In this document: positions 1 through 5,049 of the stretch, one piece after another
How positions within the stretch are numbered: the first letter of the stretch is position 1
Layout of the letters: each line of letters starts with the position of its first letter
NCBI GenBank assembly: GCA_030450655.1
Contig: JAKDIE010000101.1
Coordinates: 1 to 5,701, forward strand
DNA: 5,701 nt
Source of the DNA: Ruaniaceae bacterium
GTDB lineage: Bacteria; Actinomycetota; Actinomycetes; Actinomycetales; Actinomycetaceae
Direction of reading: 5' to 3'
Translations under genes and position numbers: made by a program
Notes under the pieces: generated by a model
What the model was told of the DNA's origin: nothing
What the model saw: only the letters and a program-made list of their open reading frames with translations
Database searches by the model: none

Positions 1-61
1 GCGGTCACCTGCAGCACGGGTGGGAGAGGCGGCAGGGCTGGTCTCCGGACCCCATATGGAA

Positions 62-74
62 ACCGGCAGCCGGT
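62..74. repeat. 13-bp perfect palindrome upstream of the DedA gene
   Basis: ACCGGC and GCCGGT flank a single central A. The site lies about 65 bp upstream of the proposed -10 box of the DedA gene, so it could be an operator. Short GC-rich palindromes are common in such DNA, and chance is a serious alternative. The rest of positions 1-151 shows no gene I can support: all three plus frames are short or lack recognisable protein. Confidence 0.25.
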
Positions 75-138
75 CAGGTTGCACAGGAGCGCGGTTGATC
101 TCACAGCGGCCTTCACGAGACCACCGGAATCGACCCGG

Positions 139-144
139 TAACCT
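139..144 (+). promoter_or_regulatory. Probable -10 box (TAACCT) of the DedA gene
   Basis: TAACCT fits the actinobacterial TANNNT -10 consensus and ends 7 nt before the GTG at 152. A transcript starting at that GTG would therefore be leaderless. No convincing -35 hexamer is visible at the usual distance. The same hexamer appears upstream of the PfkB-family kinase gene (3988-3993). Confidence 0.4.
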
Positions 145-151
145 GGCCACT

Positions 152-820
152 GTGAACTTCATGCCGCTGCTTGCCGCACAGTCCGACGCCGCCCCCGAGT
201 ACCAAGGCTTCATCGGCTGGGTTCTCAGCCTGATGGAGAGCCTTGGCGAGGTGGGCGTGGGCGTGGCCGTCCTCATCGAGACCTTCTTCCCGCCGATCCC
301 CTCGGAGGCAATCCTTCCGGGCGCGGGATTCCTCGCCTACGACGGCCGGATGAGCTTCTGGTGGGCGTGGATCGCCGCCACCCTCGGGTCCCTCATCGGC
401 GGATGGGGTTGGTATGCCGTGGGCGCGGCGCTCGGCCGGCACCGCACGCGCGAGATCATCGGCCACATTCCACTCATGGAGTACGAGGACTTCGATAAGG
501 CCGAACGATACTTCGAACGGTGGGGCGGCACCGCCGTGCTGATCGGCCGCTGCGTTCCCCTCGTGCGGTCCTTCATCTCAATCCCCGCCGGCATCGAAAA
601 GATGCCGCTCATCAAGTTCACGAGCTACACGGTCCTCGGTTCGGGCGTGTGGAACGCGATCTGGATCGGACTCGGCTACGCCTTCGGCCCGGCCATCCGC
701 CCGGTGCTCGAGCAGTGGAGCGGCGTCCTCTCGAACATCGTGCTGGCGGCGATCGCCGTCCTCGTGATCTGGTTCGTGATCGCACGCCTCGTCAAGCGCT
801 CGAAGGAAAAGACCGCCTAG
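152..820 (+). CDS. DedA family (SNARE-associated) integral membrane protein
   Basis: This is a polytopic inner-membrane protein of the DedA/PF09335 family. Family members are linked to lipid-carrier or phospholipid translocation and membrane homeostasis, and some are undecaprenyl-phosphate flippases. Counting from the in-frame ATG at 161, residues 40-55 hold the family's acidic and proline-rich re-entrant segment (E40, then PPIPSE at 44-49). GRCVPLVR at 129-136 supplies the conserved arginines R130 and R136. Hydrophobic stretches lie near 33-58, 66-90, 123-145, 153-175 and 189-211, and the tail is basic (KRSKEK). The length of about 220 residues is normal. I chose GTG 152 because a TAACCT box ends 7 nt upstream and neither start has a Shine-Dalgarno site; ATG 161 would shorten the protein by 3 residues. 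The frame stays open to the left edge, so a longer N-terminus is not formally excluded but looks non-coding. The gene is convergent with purB, 26 bp away. The family call is firm; the substrate is unknown. Confidence 0.9.
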   Translation: MNFMPLLAAQSDAAPEYQGFIGWVLSLMESLGEVGVGVAVLIETFFPPIPSEAILPGAGFLAYDGRMSFWWAWIAATLGSLIGGWGWYAVGAALGRHRTREIIGHIPLMEYEDFDKAERYFERWGGTAVLIGRCVPLVRSFISIPAGIEKMPLIKFTSYTVLGSGVWNAIWIGLGYAFGPAIRPVLEQWSGVLSNIVLAAIAVLVIWFVIARLVKRSKEKTA

Positions 821-846
821 TATCGTCGTCCCGGGCGGGGCACACC

Positions 847-2268
847 CTAGTCCTCGAGGTGCCGTGCGAGGACTGTTGCCAGGCCGATGTACGACGACGG
901 TGAGAGGTTCAGCAGGCGGGCCTCGACGTCGCGGGGCATACCGAGACTCGCGATGAACGCACGCATCCCGGCGGCATCCACGCGGCGGCCCCGGGTGAGG
1001 TCCTTCAGCCGTTCATACGGATTCGCCATGCCCTGGGCGCCGGCAATCCCGGCCGCGCGCATCGCGGACTGCACGGCCTCACCGAGCACCTCCCAGTTGG
1101 CCTCGAGATCGCGGGCCATCGCTGCGGCGTCGATCTCCAGGCCTGCCAGCCCGCGGGTCACGTTATCGAGCGCGAGAAGCGAGTGTCCGAACGCCACCGA
1201 GATGTTGCGCTGCGTGGTGGAATCGGTGAGATCACGCTGCAGGCGGGAGGTGACGAGGGTGGAGGCGAGGGTGTCGAACAATGCGGAGGAGAGTTCGAGG
1301 TTCGCCTCGGCGTTCTCGAACCGGATCGGGTTCACCTTGTGCGGCATCGTGGACGATCCCGTGGAGCCCTGCGCGGCGAGATTCTGCCGGAAGTAGCCGA
1401 GAGAGATGTACGTCCACACATCCGTGGCGAGGTTGTGGAGCACGCGATTAAAGCGGGCCACGTCTGAGTAGAGTTCGGCCTGCCAATCGTGCGATTCGAT
1501 CTGGGTAGTGAGAGGGTTCCAGGTGAGGCCAAGACCCTCGACGAACGTGCGGGCCACCTCTTCCCAGTCGGTTCCCGGGACCGAGATCACGTGCGCCGCG
1601 TACGTGCCGGTGGCCCCGTTAATCTTGCCGAGATACTCGGCGCCCTCGATGCGGTGGAGTTGTCGTGTGAGGCGATGCGTGAACACCGCGAGTTCCTTGC
1701 CGAGCGTCACCGGCGTGGCGGCCTGTCCATGCGTGCGGGCCAGCATCGGAACGCCGATCGCCTGCCGCGAGAGCGAGATGAGCTTCGCGCGCAGCATGCG
1801 GGCGGCGGGCAGCCACACATCGTGCACGGCGGAACGGATCACCAGCGCGTAGGCGAGGTTGTTGATGTCCTCGGAGGTGCAGAAGATGTGCACGATCTCC
1901 GAGACCTCTGGGAGCACCGTCTTTCCAAGGGTGCCCGCAGCGGATTCGAGGCGGCGCTTCAGGAAGTACTCGATCGCCTTCACATCATGCCGCGTCTCCG
2001 CCTCGATCTCGGCGAGCTCGGCGATCTCGGCCGCCCCGAACTCCTCGGGGATCGCCCGCAGGTACGCCACCTCGGCGTCCGAGAGGGTGGGAGCCCCTGG
2101 CAGTGCGCCCACTGCCGTGAGGTGGATCAGCCACTCGATTTCGACGACGAGCCGGGCACGGTTGAGCGCAGACTCCGAGAGGTGGTTGACGAGGGGCGCC
2201 ACCGCACCGCGGTAGCGGCCGTCCAGCGGCCCAAGTGCGATCGGCGGCGTGATCGAGGAGAGGTCCAT
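847..2268 (-). CDS. purB: Adenylosuccinate lyase
   Basis: PurB cleaves SAICAR to AICAR plus fumarate, and adenylosuccinate to AMP plus fumarate, in cytosolic purine synthesis. The 473-residue protein belongs to the fumarase/aspartase superfamily and follows the E. coli PurB type closely. It has GPLDGRY near the N-terminus (13-19), RHDVKAIEYFLK from 93, CTSEDINN at 130-137, ARTHGQAATP at 177-186 with the catalytic-type H180, and the fumarate-lyase signature GSSTMPHKVNP at 304-314. QRDLTDS (344-350) and the C-terminal ELTRGKRVDA-like block (LTRGRRVDA, 424-432) also match. Compared with E. coli PurB as I remember it, a short extra segment of about seven residues sits around 409-415, before NPYERLKDLTRG. 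The ATG at 2268 is the only sensible start, since the panE stop lies in the same frame four codons upstream. Ribosome binding is weak (AGGGG almost touching the ATG), so translation is probably coupled to panE. No key residue is missing. Function is very likely correct. Confidence 0.97.
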   Translation of the reverse strand: MDLSSITPPIALGPLDGRYRGAVAPLVNHLSESALNRARLVVEIEWLIHLTAVGALPGAPTLSDAEVAYLRAIPEEFGAAEIAELAEIEAETRHDVKAIEYFLKRRLESAAGTLGKTVLPEVSEIVHIFCTSEDINNLAYALVIRSAVHDVWLPAARMLRAKLISLSRQAIGVPMLARTHGQAATPVTLGKELAVFTHRLTRQLHRIEGAEYLGKINGATGTYAAHVISVPGTDWEEVARTFVEGLGLTWNPLTTQIESHDWQAELYSDVARFNRVLHNLATDVWTYISLGYFRQNLAAQGSTGSSTMPHKVNPIRFENAEANLELSSALFDTLASTLVTSRLQRDLTDSTTQRNISVAFGHSLLALDNVTRGLAGLEIDAAAMARDLEANWEVLGEAVQSAMRAAGIAGAQGMANPYERLKDLTRGRRVDAAGMRAFIASLGMPRDVEARLLNLSPSSYIGLATVLARHLED

Positions 2269-2280
2269 GCCCCTAGTCTC

Positions 2281-3147
2281 TCAGGCCGAAAGGCGCGCAC
2301 CAATCGCGTCAACGGCGCGGGTGATGGTGGGCGCCGAGATCTCGTGCCGGTGCGCCAGCTCCACCAGGTAGCGGCCGAGCTCATCGAACTCGTTCGGGCC
2401 GCCCGCTTTGATGTCGTTCCACAGGGACGACGGCGCTTCGGGGTTCAGTGCGCGCAGCTGTGCCACGATCTCCTTTGCATCGCTGGGCAGGCCCTCGGCG
2501 GTCGCGATCTGAGCGATCTCCGCCACCATTGCCTCGATCACGCCGGGTTCCGCGTCCATGGCGGGGCCGATCGGGGCGTCCCGCCAACTGGTCGCGAGGG
2601 CGAGCGCGCCGAGGAACCGGAACTTGCGCCAGCCCACTTGGGATTCCGTGCCGCCTAAGGCAGTGTCCACGCCGGCCGCAGTGAGTCCCTGCGTGATCGC
2701 CCACTCGGCAGCGAGATCGGGTACCTCAACCAGCCGCATGGGGAAGGGCTGCCGGATTACGCCGTCCTCGCCGCGCGTGGCCACGATCTTGATGGCACCG
2801 CACGCCACCCGATCGCAGTTCGGCAACGCCGCGTGGACGAGAGGGAGGTGCGAGACGCCATTCTGGAGGAAGAGCACCTCGCGGGGGTTCGCCGCTGCGA
2901 TCGCGGGCAGAATATCCGCCAGCGCGAACGCCTTCGTGGCCACGATGACCGATGATCCATCCGCGGGGACACCCGAGACGGCCGGTTTCGTGTGGTGCGT
3001 TCCTTCCGGATCGATGACGGTCACTCCGTACGAGGCGATACGCTCGGCGCTCGCTGGGCGCGCCACCACCGTCACATTCGCTCCGGAGCGCTGCAGGGCG
3101 CTCGCGAGGACTCCACCAATTGCTCCAGGACCAACAATGCTGAACAT
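2281..3147 (-). CDS. panE: 2-dehydropantoate 2-reductase (ketopantoate reductase)
   Basis: PanE reduces ketopantoate to pantoate with NADPH, a cytosolic step toward pantothenate and CoA. The 288-residue protein has the expected two-domain plan. The N-terminal Rossmann fold carries GPGAIGG at 6-12. The substrate/cofactor lysine is in ATKAF (K72) and the conserved Asn is in LQNG (N96). The linker helix carries the catalytic lysine in WRKF (K175). The C-terminal helical domain has SSLWND at 240-245 and NEFD at 252-255, with E253 matching the conserved glutamate of the family's TEID segment. Length is slightly below E. coli PanE, within the family range. The start is fixed: an in-frame TGA lies two codons upstream (3151-3153), and the protein must begin before GPGAIGG. 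There is no Shine-Dalgarno site, and a TAGCCT box ends 6 nt before the ATG, so the mRNA is probably leaderless. purB follows after 12 nt. The superfamily also contains paralogous reductases of other 2-keto acids, so the exact substrate is slightly less certain than the fold. Confidence 0.88.
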   Translation of the reverse strand: MFSIVGPGAIGGVLASALQRSGANVTVVARPASAERIASYGVTVIDPEGTHHTKPAVSGVPADGSSVIVATKAFALADILPAIAAANPREVLFLQNGVSHLPLVHAALPNCDRVACGAIKIVATRGEDGVIRQPFPMRLVEVPDLAAEWAITQGLTAAGVDTALGGTESQVGWRKFRFLGALALATSWRDAPIGPAMDAEPGVIEAMVAEIAQIATAEGLPSDAKEIVAQLRALNPEAPSSLWNDIKAGGPNEFDELGRYLVELAHRHEISAPTITRAVDAIGARLSA

Positions 3148-3153
3148 AGGTCA

Positions 3154-3159
3154 AGGCTA
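3154..3159 (-). promoter_or_regulatory. Probable -10 box (TAGCCT) of the panE-purB unit
   Basis: On the minus strand TAGCCT is followed by six bases and then the panE ATG, which places the expected transcription start at or next to the A of the ATG. The -35 region (around 3176-3183) is GC-rich and does not resemble TTGACA. This would be the single visible promoter for both panE and purB. Confidence 0.5.
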
Positions 3160-3202
3160 CGCCACGAGGGTTGGGGAAGCCGTGCCCTATTGCCTCCGAA
3201 AG

Positions 3203-3250
3203 CTGAGCTCGTTGATGCGATAGGGCTCGCTATCGCATGAATGAGCTCAG
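3203..3250. repeat. Long inverted repeat with 21-bp arms and a 6-nt loop
   Basis: The arms are 3203-3223 and 3230-3250, with loop GGCTCG at 3224-3229. Nineteen of 21 positions pair perfectly; the exceptions are G/G at 3214/3239 and a G/T at 3211/3242. The inner stem is ATGCGATAG/CTATCGCAT and the outer stem is CTGAGCTC/GAGCTCAG. No run of T follows on either strand, so it is not a standard intrinsic terminator. It lies between divergent genes and upstream of both proposed transcription starts. It could be a large operator, a small repeat element, or the remnant of a terminator or RNA. An upstream GCCCTAT (3184-3190) could also pair with ATAGGGC (3220-3226). Confidence 0.75.
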
Positions 3251-3274
3251 GTAGGCGCGGGGAGCGGCCCGGTA

Positions 3275-3288
3275 GGTGCGCGAGAACG
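3275..3288 (+). repeat. Direct copy of the 3313-3326 element (12 of 14 identical)
   Basis: GGTGCGCGAGAACG here matches GGTGCGCGGAAACG at 3313-3326 except for two central bases. With the inverted copy at 3291-3302 this makes three related half-sites within about 55 bp upstream of the CYTH gene promoter. GGTAGG also recurs at 3250-3255 and 3271-3276, exactly 21 bp apart. A multimeric regulator could bind here, but the low sequence complexity of GC-rich DNA makes chance similarity possible. Confidence 0.4.
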
Positions 3289-3290
3289 GT

Positions 3291-3327
3291 GCGTTTCCGC
3301 GCGTCACGGAGCGGTGCGCGGAAACGC
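3291..3327. repeat. Perfect 12-bp inverted repeat over the CYTH gene promoter
   Basis: GCGTTTCCGCGC (3291-3302) and GCGCGGAAACGC (3316-3327) are exact reverse complements around a 13-nt spacer. The second arm ends 4 bp before the TAGCGT box at 3332, so the repeat covers the place where a -35 element would be. This position favours a regulatory operator over a terminator, and no T-run follows. Confidence 0.7.
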
Positions 3328-3331
3328 CCGG

Positions 3332-3337
3332 TAGCGT
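3332..3337 (+). promoter_or_regulatory. Probable -10 box (TAGCGT) of the CYTH gene
   Basis: TAGCGT fits TANNNT and ends 6 nt before the GTG start at 3344, the same geometry as at panE. The GGAGG in the gap (3338-3342) is only one base from the GTG, too close to serve as a normal Shine-Dalgarno site. No good -35 is visible; the inverted repeat at 3291-3327 occupies that region. Confidence 0.5.
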
Positions 3338-3343
3338 GGAGGC

Positions 3344-3973
3344 GTGAGCGATCAAGGGTACGGTGACTTCGAATTCGAGCGCCGATTCTTCGTGCGCGAA
3401 CTGCCCTTCGCACTTCTCGACGCAGAACCTCCCGCCGTCATCGTTCAGGCTTACCTCCTCGCCTCGGACGGCTACGCCGTGCGCATCCGCCTGCAAGCCT
3501 CAGCCCCGCACAGCCGCCTTGATCCCGCGAGCCGGGCCGACGACGCCGTCGACCGTTTCAGGGACGAGTTCGACCTGTGCATGCTCACGGCAAAGGGCCC
3601 GTATGTGGGAGGCACCCGCTACGAGGTGGAACGCGAGATGGATATTTCGGTGGGCATTGAGATGGCGCGGCGCGGCGGCTCCATCATCACGAAGAGCCGC
3701 TATGCCGCGTGGCTCGGTCAAGATGGCTGGGTCATCGACGAGTTCGCGGGCGCGAGCCGGCCCCTGATCATCGCCGAGTGTGAGCGTGGCGGTCCCGTGG
3801 TGGATCTCGCGATTCCGGACTTCTGCGTCACGGAGGTCACCGATGATCACCGCTTCTCGAACGATTCGCTCGCGCACGCTCCGTATCGCACGTGGGCGTA
3901 CCGTTTCGAAGAGGAACTCTCCGAGCACGGCGCAGTGTTTCTGGGAGGATTCGGGCAAAACACCTCGATGTAG
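3344..3973 (+). CDS. CYTH domain protein (triphosphate tunnel metalloenzyme family)
   Basis: CYTH proteins fold into an eight-stranded tunnel that binds a triphosphate and divalent metal. Bacterial members include triphosphatases and class IV adenylate cyclases. This 209-residue protein shows the alternating charged strands of the family: EFERR at 10-14, YAVRIR at 44-49 (R47, R49), AKG with K84, RYEVERE at 92-98, TKSRY with K117 and R119, IDEF at 131-134, and AECE with E145 and E147. A C-terminal EVTDDHRFSNDSLA block (164-177) is typical of bacterial single-domain CYTH proteins. The N-terminal signature ExExK reads E10-F-E12-R-R14 here, with Arg for Lys. GTG 3344 is forced because an in-frame TAG lies at 3332-3334, inside the -10 box, so the mRNA is probably leaderless. 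It is divergent from panE and lies 102 bp before the kinase gene, with which it may be cotranscribed. The fold is clear; substrate and catalysis are unproven. Confidence 0.85.
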   Translation: MSDQGYGDFEFERRFFVRELPFALLDAEPPAVIVQAYLLASDGYAVRIRLQASAPHSRLDPASRADDAVDRFRDEFDLCMLTAKGPYVGGTRYEVEREMDISVGIEMARRGGSIITKSRYAAWLGQDGWVIDEFAGASRPLIIAECERGGPVVDLAIPDFCVTEVTDDHRFSNDSLAHAPYRTWAYRFEEELSEHGAVFLGGFGQNTSM

Positions 3974-3987
3974 TAGCGAATCGGATG

Positions 3988-3993
3988 TAACCT
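3988..3993 (+). promoter_or_regulatory. Possible -10 box (TAACCT) of the PfkB-family kinase gene
   Basis: This TAACCT is identical to the box proposed for the DedA gene. TCGATG at 3965-3970, 17 bp upstream, is a weak -35 match (3 of 6). A start near 4000 would give a leader of about 75 nt, unlike the other promoters in the window. Cotranscription with the CYTH gene is also possible. Confidence 0.3.
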
Positions 3994-4013
3994 GAGCCAG
4001 AGCAATCACACCG

Positions 4014-4029
4014 GGCACTGAGCTGTGCC
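4014..4029 (+). other. Small hairpin in the proposed kinase leader
   Basis: GGCAC (4014-4018) and GTGCC (4025-4029) could pair around a 6-nt loop. No T-run follows, so this is a poor terminator for the CYTH gene. If transcription starts near 4000, the hairpin lies in the 5' untranslated region. Confidence 0.3.
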
Positions 4030-4042
4030 GTGAGTGGATATG

Positions 4043-4058
4043 CACCGAACACCGAACA
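4043..4058 (+). repeat. Short tandem repeat CACCGAA x 2.3
   Basis: CACCGAA occurs twice back to back (4043-4049 and 4050-4056), followed by CA. It lies just upstream of the kinase Shine-Dalgarno site. Such a 7-bp unit could change copy number by slippage, but two copies are few. Confidence 0.45.
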
Positions 4059-4063
4059 GCGGG

Positions 4064-4069
4064 AAGGAG
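4064..4069 (+). promoter_or_regulatory. Shine-Dalgarno site AAGGAG deciding the kinase start
   Basis: AAGGAG, within GGGAAGGAG, lies 6 nt before ATG 4076. It selects this start over the in-frame ATG codons at 4034 and 4040, which have no such site. It is the only textbook Shine-Dalgarno site in the window. Confidence 0.85.
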
Positions 4070-4075
4070 TCAGTC

Positions 4076-5038
4076 ATGCGCGTGGTCGTGATCGGTATCG
4101 CGAACCAGCAGACCTCCCTCCCCGTCGATTCCTTCCCGTTCGAGTACGAGTCCTGGCGCAACGTCAACGGCCAGATCCGCCACACGGTGGGCGGAGTGGG
4201 CTTCAACGTGGCGCGCGTGCTCTCGACCCTCGGGAACATGGTGGCGCTCGCAAGCCCGCTCGGCGAGGACTACCCGGCGGCGCTGATCGACGCCGAGGCG
4301 TACCGGTACAACATCTCCACCCACCTGTGCCGCCGCGAACTCGTGCGCACGCCACGCTCGGTGGTGCTCTACGACTCCACGGGCCTGCGGATGGTGAACT
4401 CGGATCTCACGGACGCGGCCGCTTTCACGTTCGATCCGGAGAGCCTTCTGCCCGACGTGGGGCGGTCCACGCTCGTGATGCTCGCGAATCTCCCGCTCTC
4501 GCGGCCCCTCATTGCGCCGCTGCGCGAGGCTGCCACCCGATTCGCTGTCGATCTCCACGATCTGCGCGATCCGCAACACCAGGCGATCTCCGATTTCCTC
4601 GCCGCCGATCTCATCAACCTTGCCAATGATCACCTCGTGGGGCGTGAGGTGGAGACACTCGAATATTTGCGCGAGAACTCCAACGCCGAACTGATCTCGA
4701 TGACGATGGGGGCCGACGGCGCCCTCGTGCTGACCCCAGAGATGGACGCCCCCGTGCACGTGCCGGTGCGTGGCGTGAATGCGACGAACACGGTGGGTGC
4801 GGGCGAGGTGTATTGGGCGGTGACGCTTCACAATTTCTTGAAAGAGGGGCGCACTGCGGTCGAGGCTGCGGCTCGCGGCTGCGAGGCTGCGGCACGGCTT
4901 GTGGAGTTGCCGGTCGCCTACACGCCCGCAACTATCCAGGAGCTTCGCGAGGTCATCGCGCCGCAAGGTGGCGCGCTCGCCCCTCCGCCGGAGATCCCGT
5001 GGAGTCCGTTCGAAGTGCCGTCCGACTGGGCGATCTAG
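4076..5038 (+). CDS. PfkB/ribokinase-family carbohydrate or nucleoside kinase
   Basis: This predicted cytosolic kinase has the ribokinase fold, in which ATP phosphorylates a sugar or nucleoside hydroxyl. The 320-residue length is normal. It opens with VVVIGIANQQTS, where family members usually have a short strand followed by a substrate-binding Asp. The first signature is VGGVGFNVARVLSTLG (38-53). MTMGADGALVL, near 220, matches the nucleotide-binding strand-turn. The second signature, usually DTxGAGD, reads NTVGAGE at 238-244. The anion-hole glycines (241, 243) are present, but the catalytic Asp is Glu (E244) and the first Asp is Asn (N238). The gene ends 3 nt from the stop of the convergent DsbA-like gene. 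Its substrate cannot be read from sequence: ribokinase, fructokinase, adenosine kinase and pseudouridine kinase types all share this outline. The family is firm, activity is uncertain because of E244, and I assign no symbol. Confidence 0.88.
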   Translation: MRVVVIGIANQQTSLPVDSFPFEYESWRNVNGQIRHTVGGVGFNVARVLSTLGNMVALASPLGEDYPAALIDAEAYRYNISTHLCRRELVRTPRSVVLYDSTGLRMVNSDLTDAAAFTFDPESLLPDVGRSTLVMLANLPLSRPLIAPLREAATRFAVDLHDLRDPQHQAISDFLAADLINLANDHLVGREVETLEYLRENSNAELISMTMGADGALVLTPEMDAPVHVPVRGVNATNTVGAGEVYWAVTLHNFLKEGRTAVEAAARGCEAAARLVELPVAYTPATIQELREVIAPQGGALAPPPEIPWSPFEVPSDWAI

Positions 5039-5049
5039 CCGTTAGCCGT
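5036..5049. repeat. 7-bp tandem duplication at the convergent stop codons
   Basis: TAGCCGT occurs twice in tandem (5036-5042 and 5043-5049). The first copy carries the kinase TAG stop, and the DsbA-like gene's stop (TTA on this strand, 5042-5044) spans the junction. The two coding regions are only 3 nt apart, with no room for a bidirectional terminator between them. Confidence 0.5.

Noticed and set aside
115..147. On the minus strand, ACCGG-GTCGATT-CCGGT resembles a tRNA T-arm (stem 123-127/135-139).
   Set aside because: The expected acceptor stem, anticodon arm and D-arm are not found at the right distances, the region upstream on that strand is DedA coding sequence, and loop position 54 would be G. 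It is most likely a chance 5-bp inverted repeat.
821..846. GC-rich CCCGGGCGGGG between the convergent DedA and purB genes as a terminator.
   Set aside because: No stem longer than a few bases with a T-run on either strand could be drawn.
1489..2658. Long plus-strand open frame of about 389 codons antisense to purB and panE.
   Set aside because: It is Arg/Gly/His-rich without recognisable motifs, crosses two well-supported genes, and is the usual shadow frame in GC-rich DNA.
3241..3366. Small plus-strand open frame of about 41 codons from the ATG at 3241, through the promoter region into the CYTH gene.
   Set aside because: The Arg-rich composition, absence of a ribosome site, and overlap with the promoter and CYTH start make it unlikely to be a gene.
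4034..4075. Upstream in-frame ATG at 4034 as the kinase start, adding 14 residues.
   Set aside because: It has no Shine-Dalgarno site, while AAGGAG is ideally spaced for ATG 4076, and the usual family N-terminus begins at MRVVVIG.
4070..4966. Long minus-strand open frame of about 298 codons opposite the kinase gene.
   Set aside because: It is His/Arg-rich shadow translation with no domain signature, and the plus-strand kinase motifs are unambiguous.
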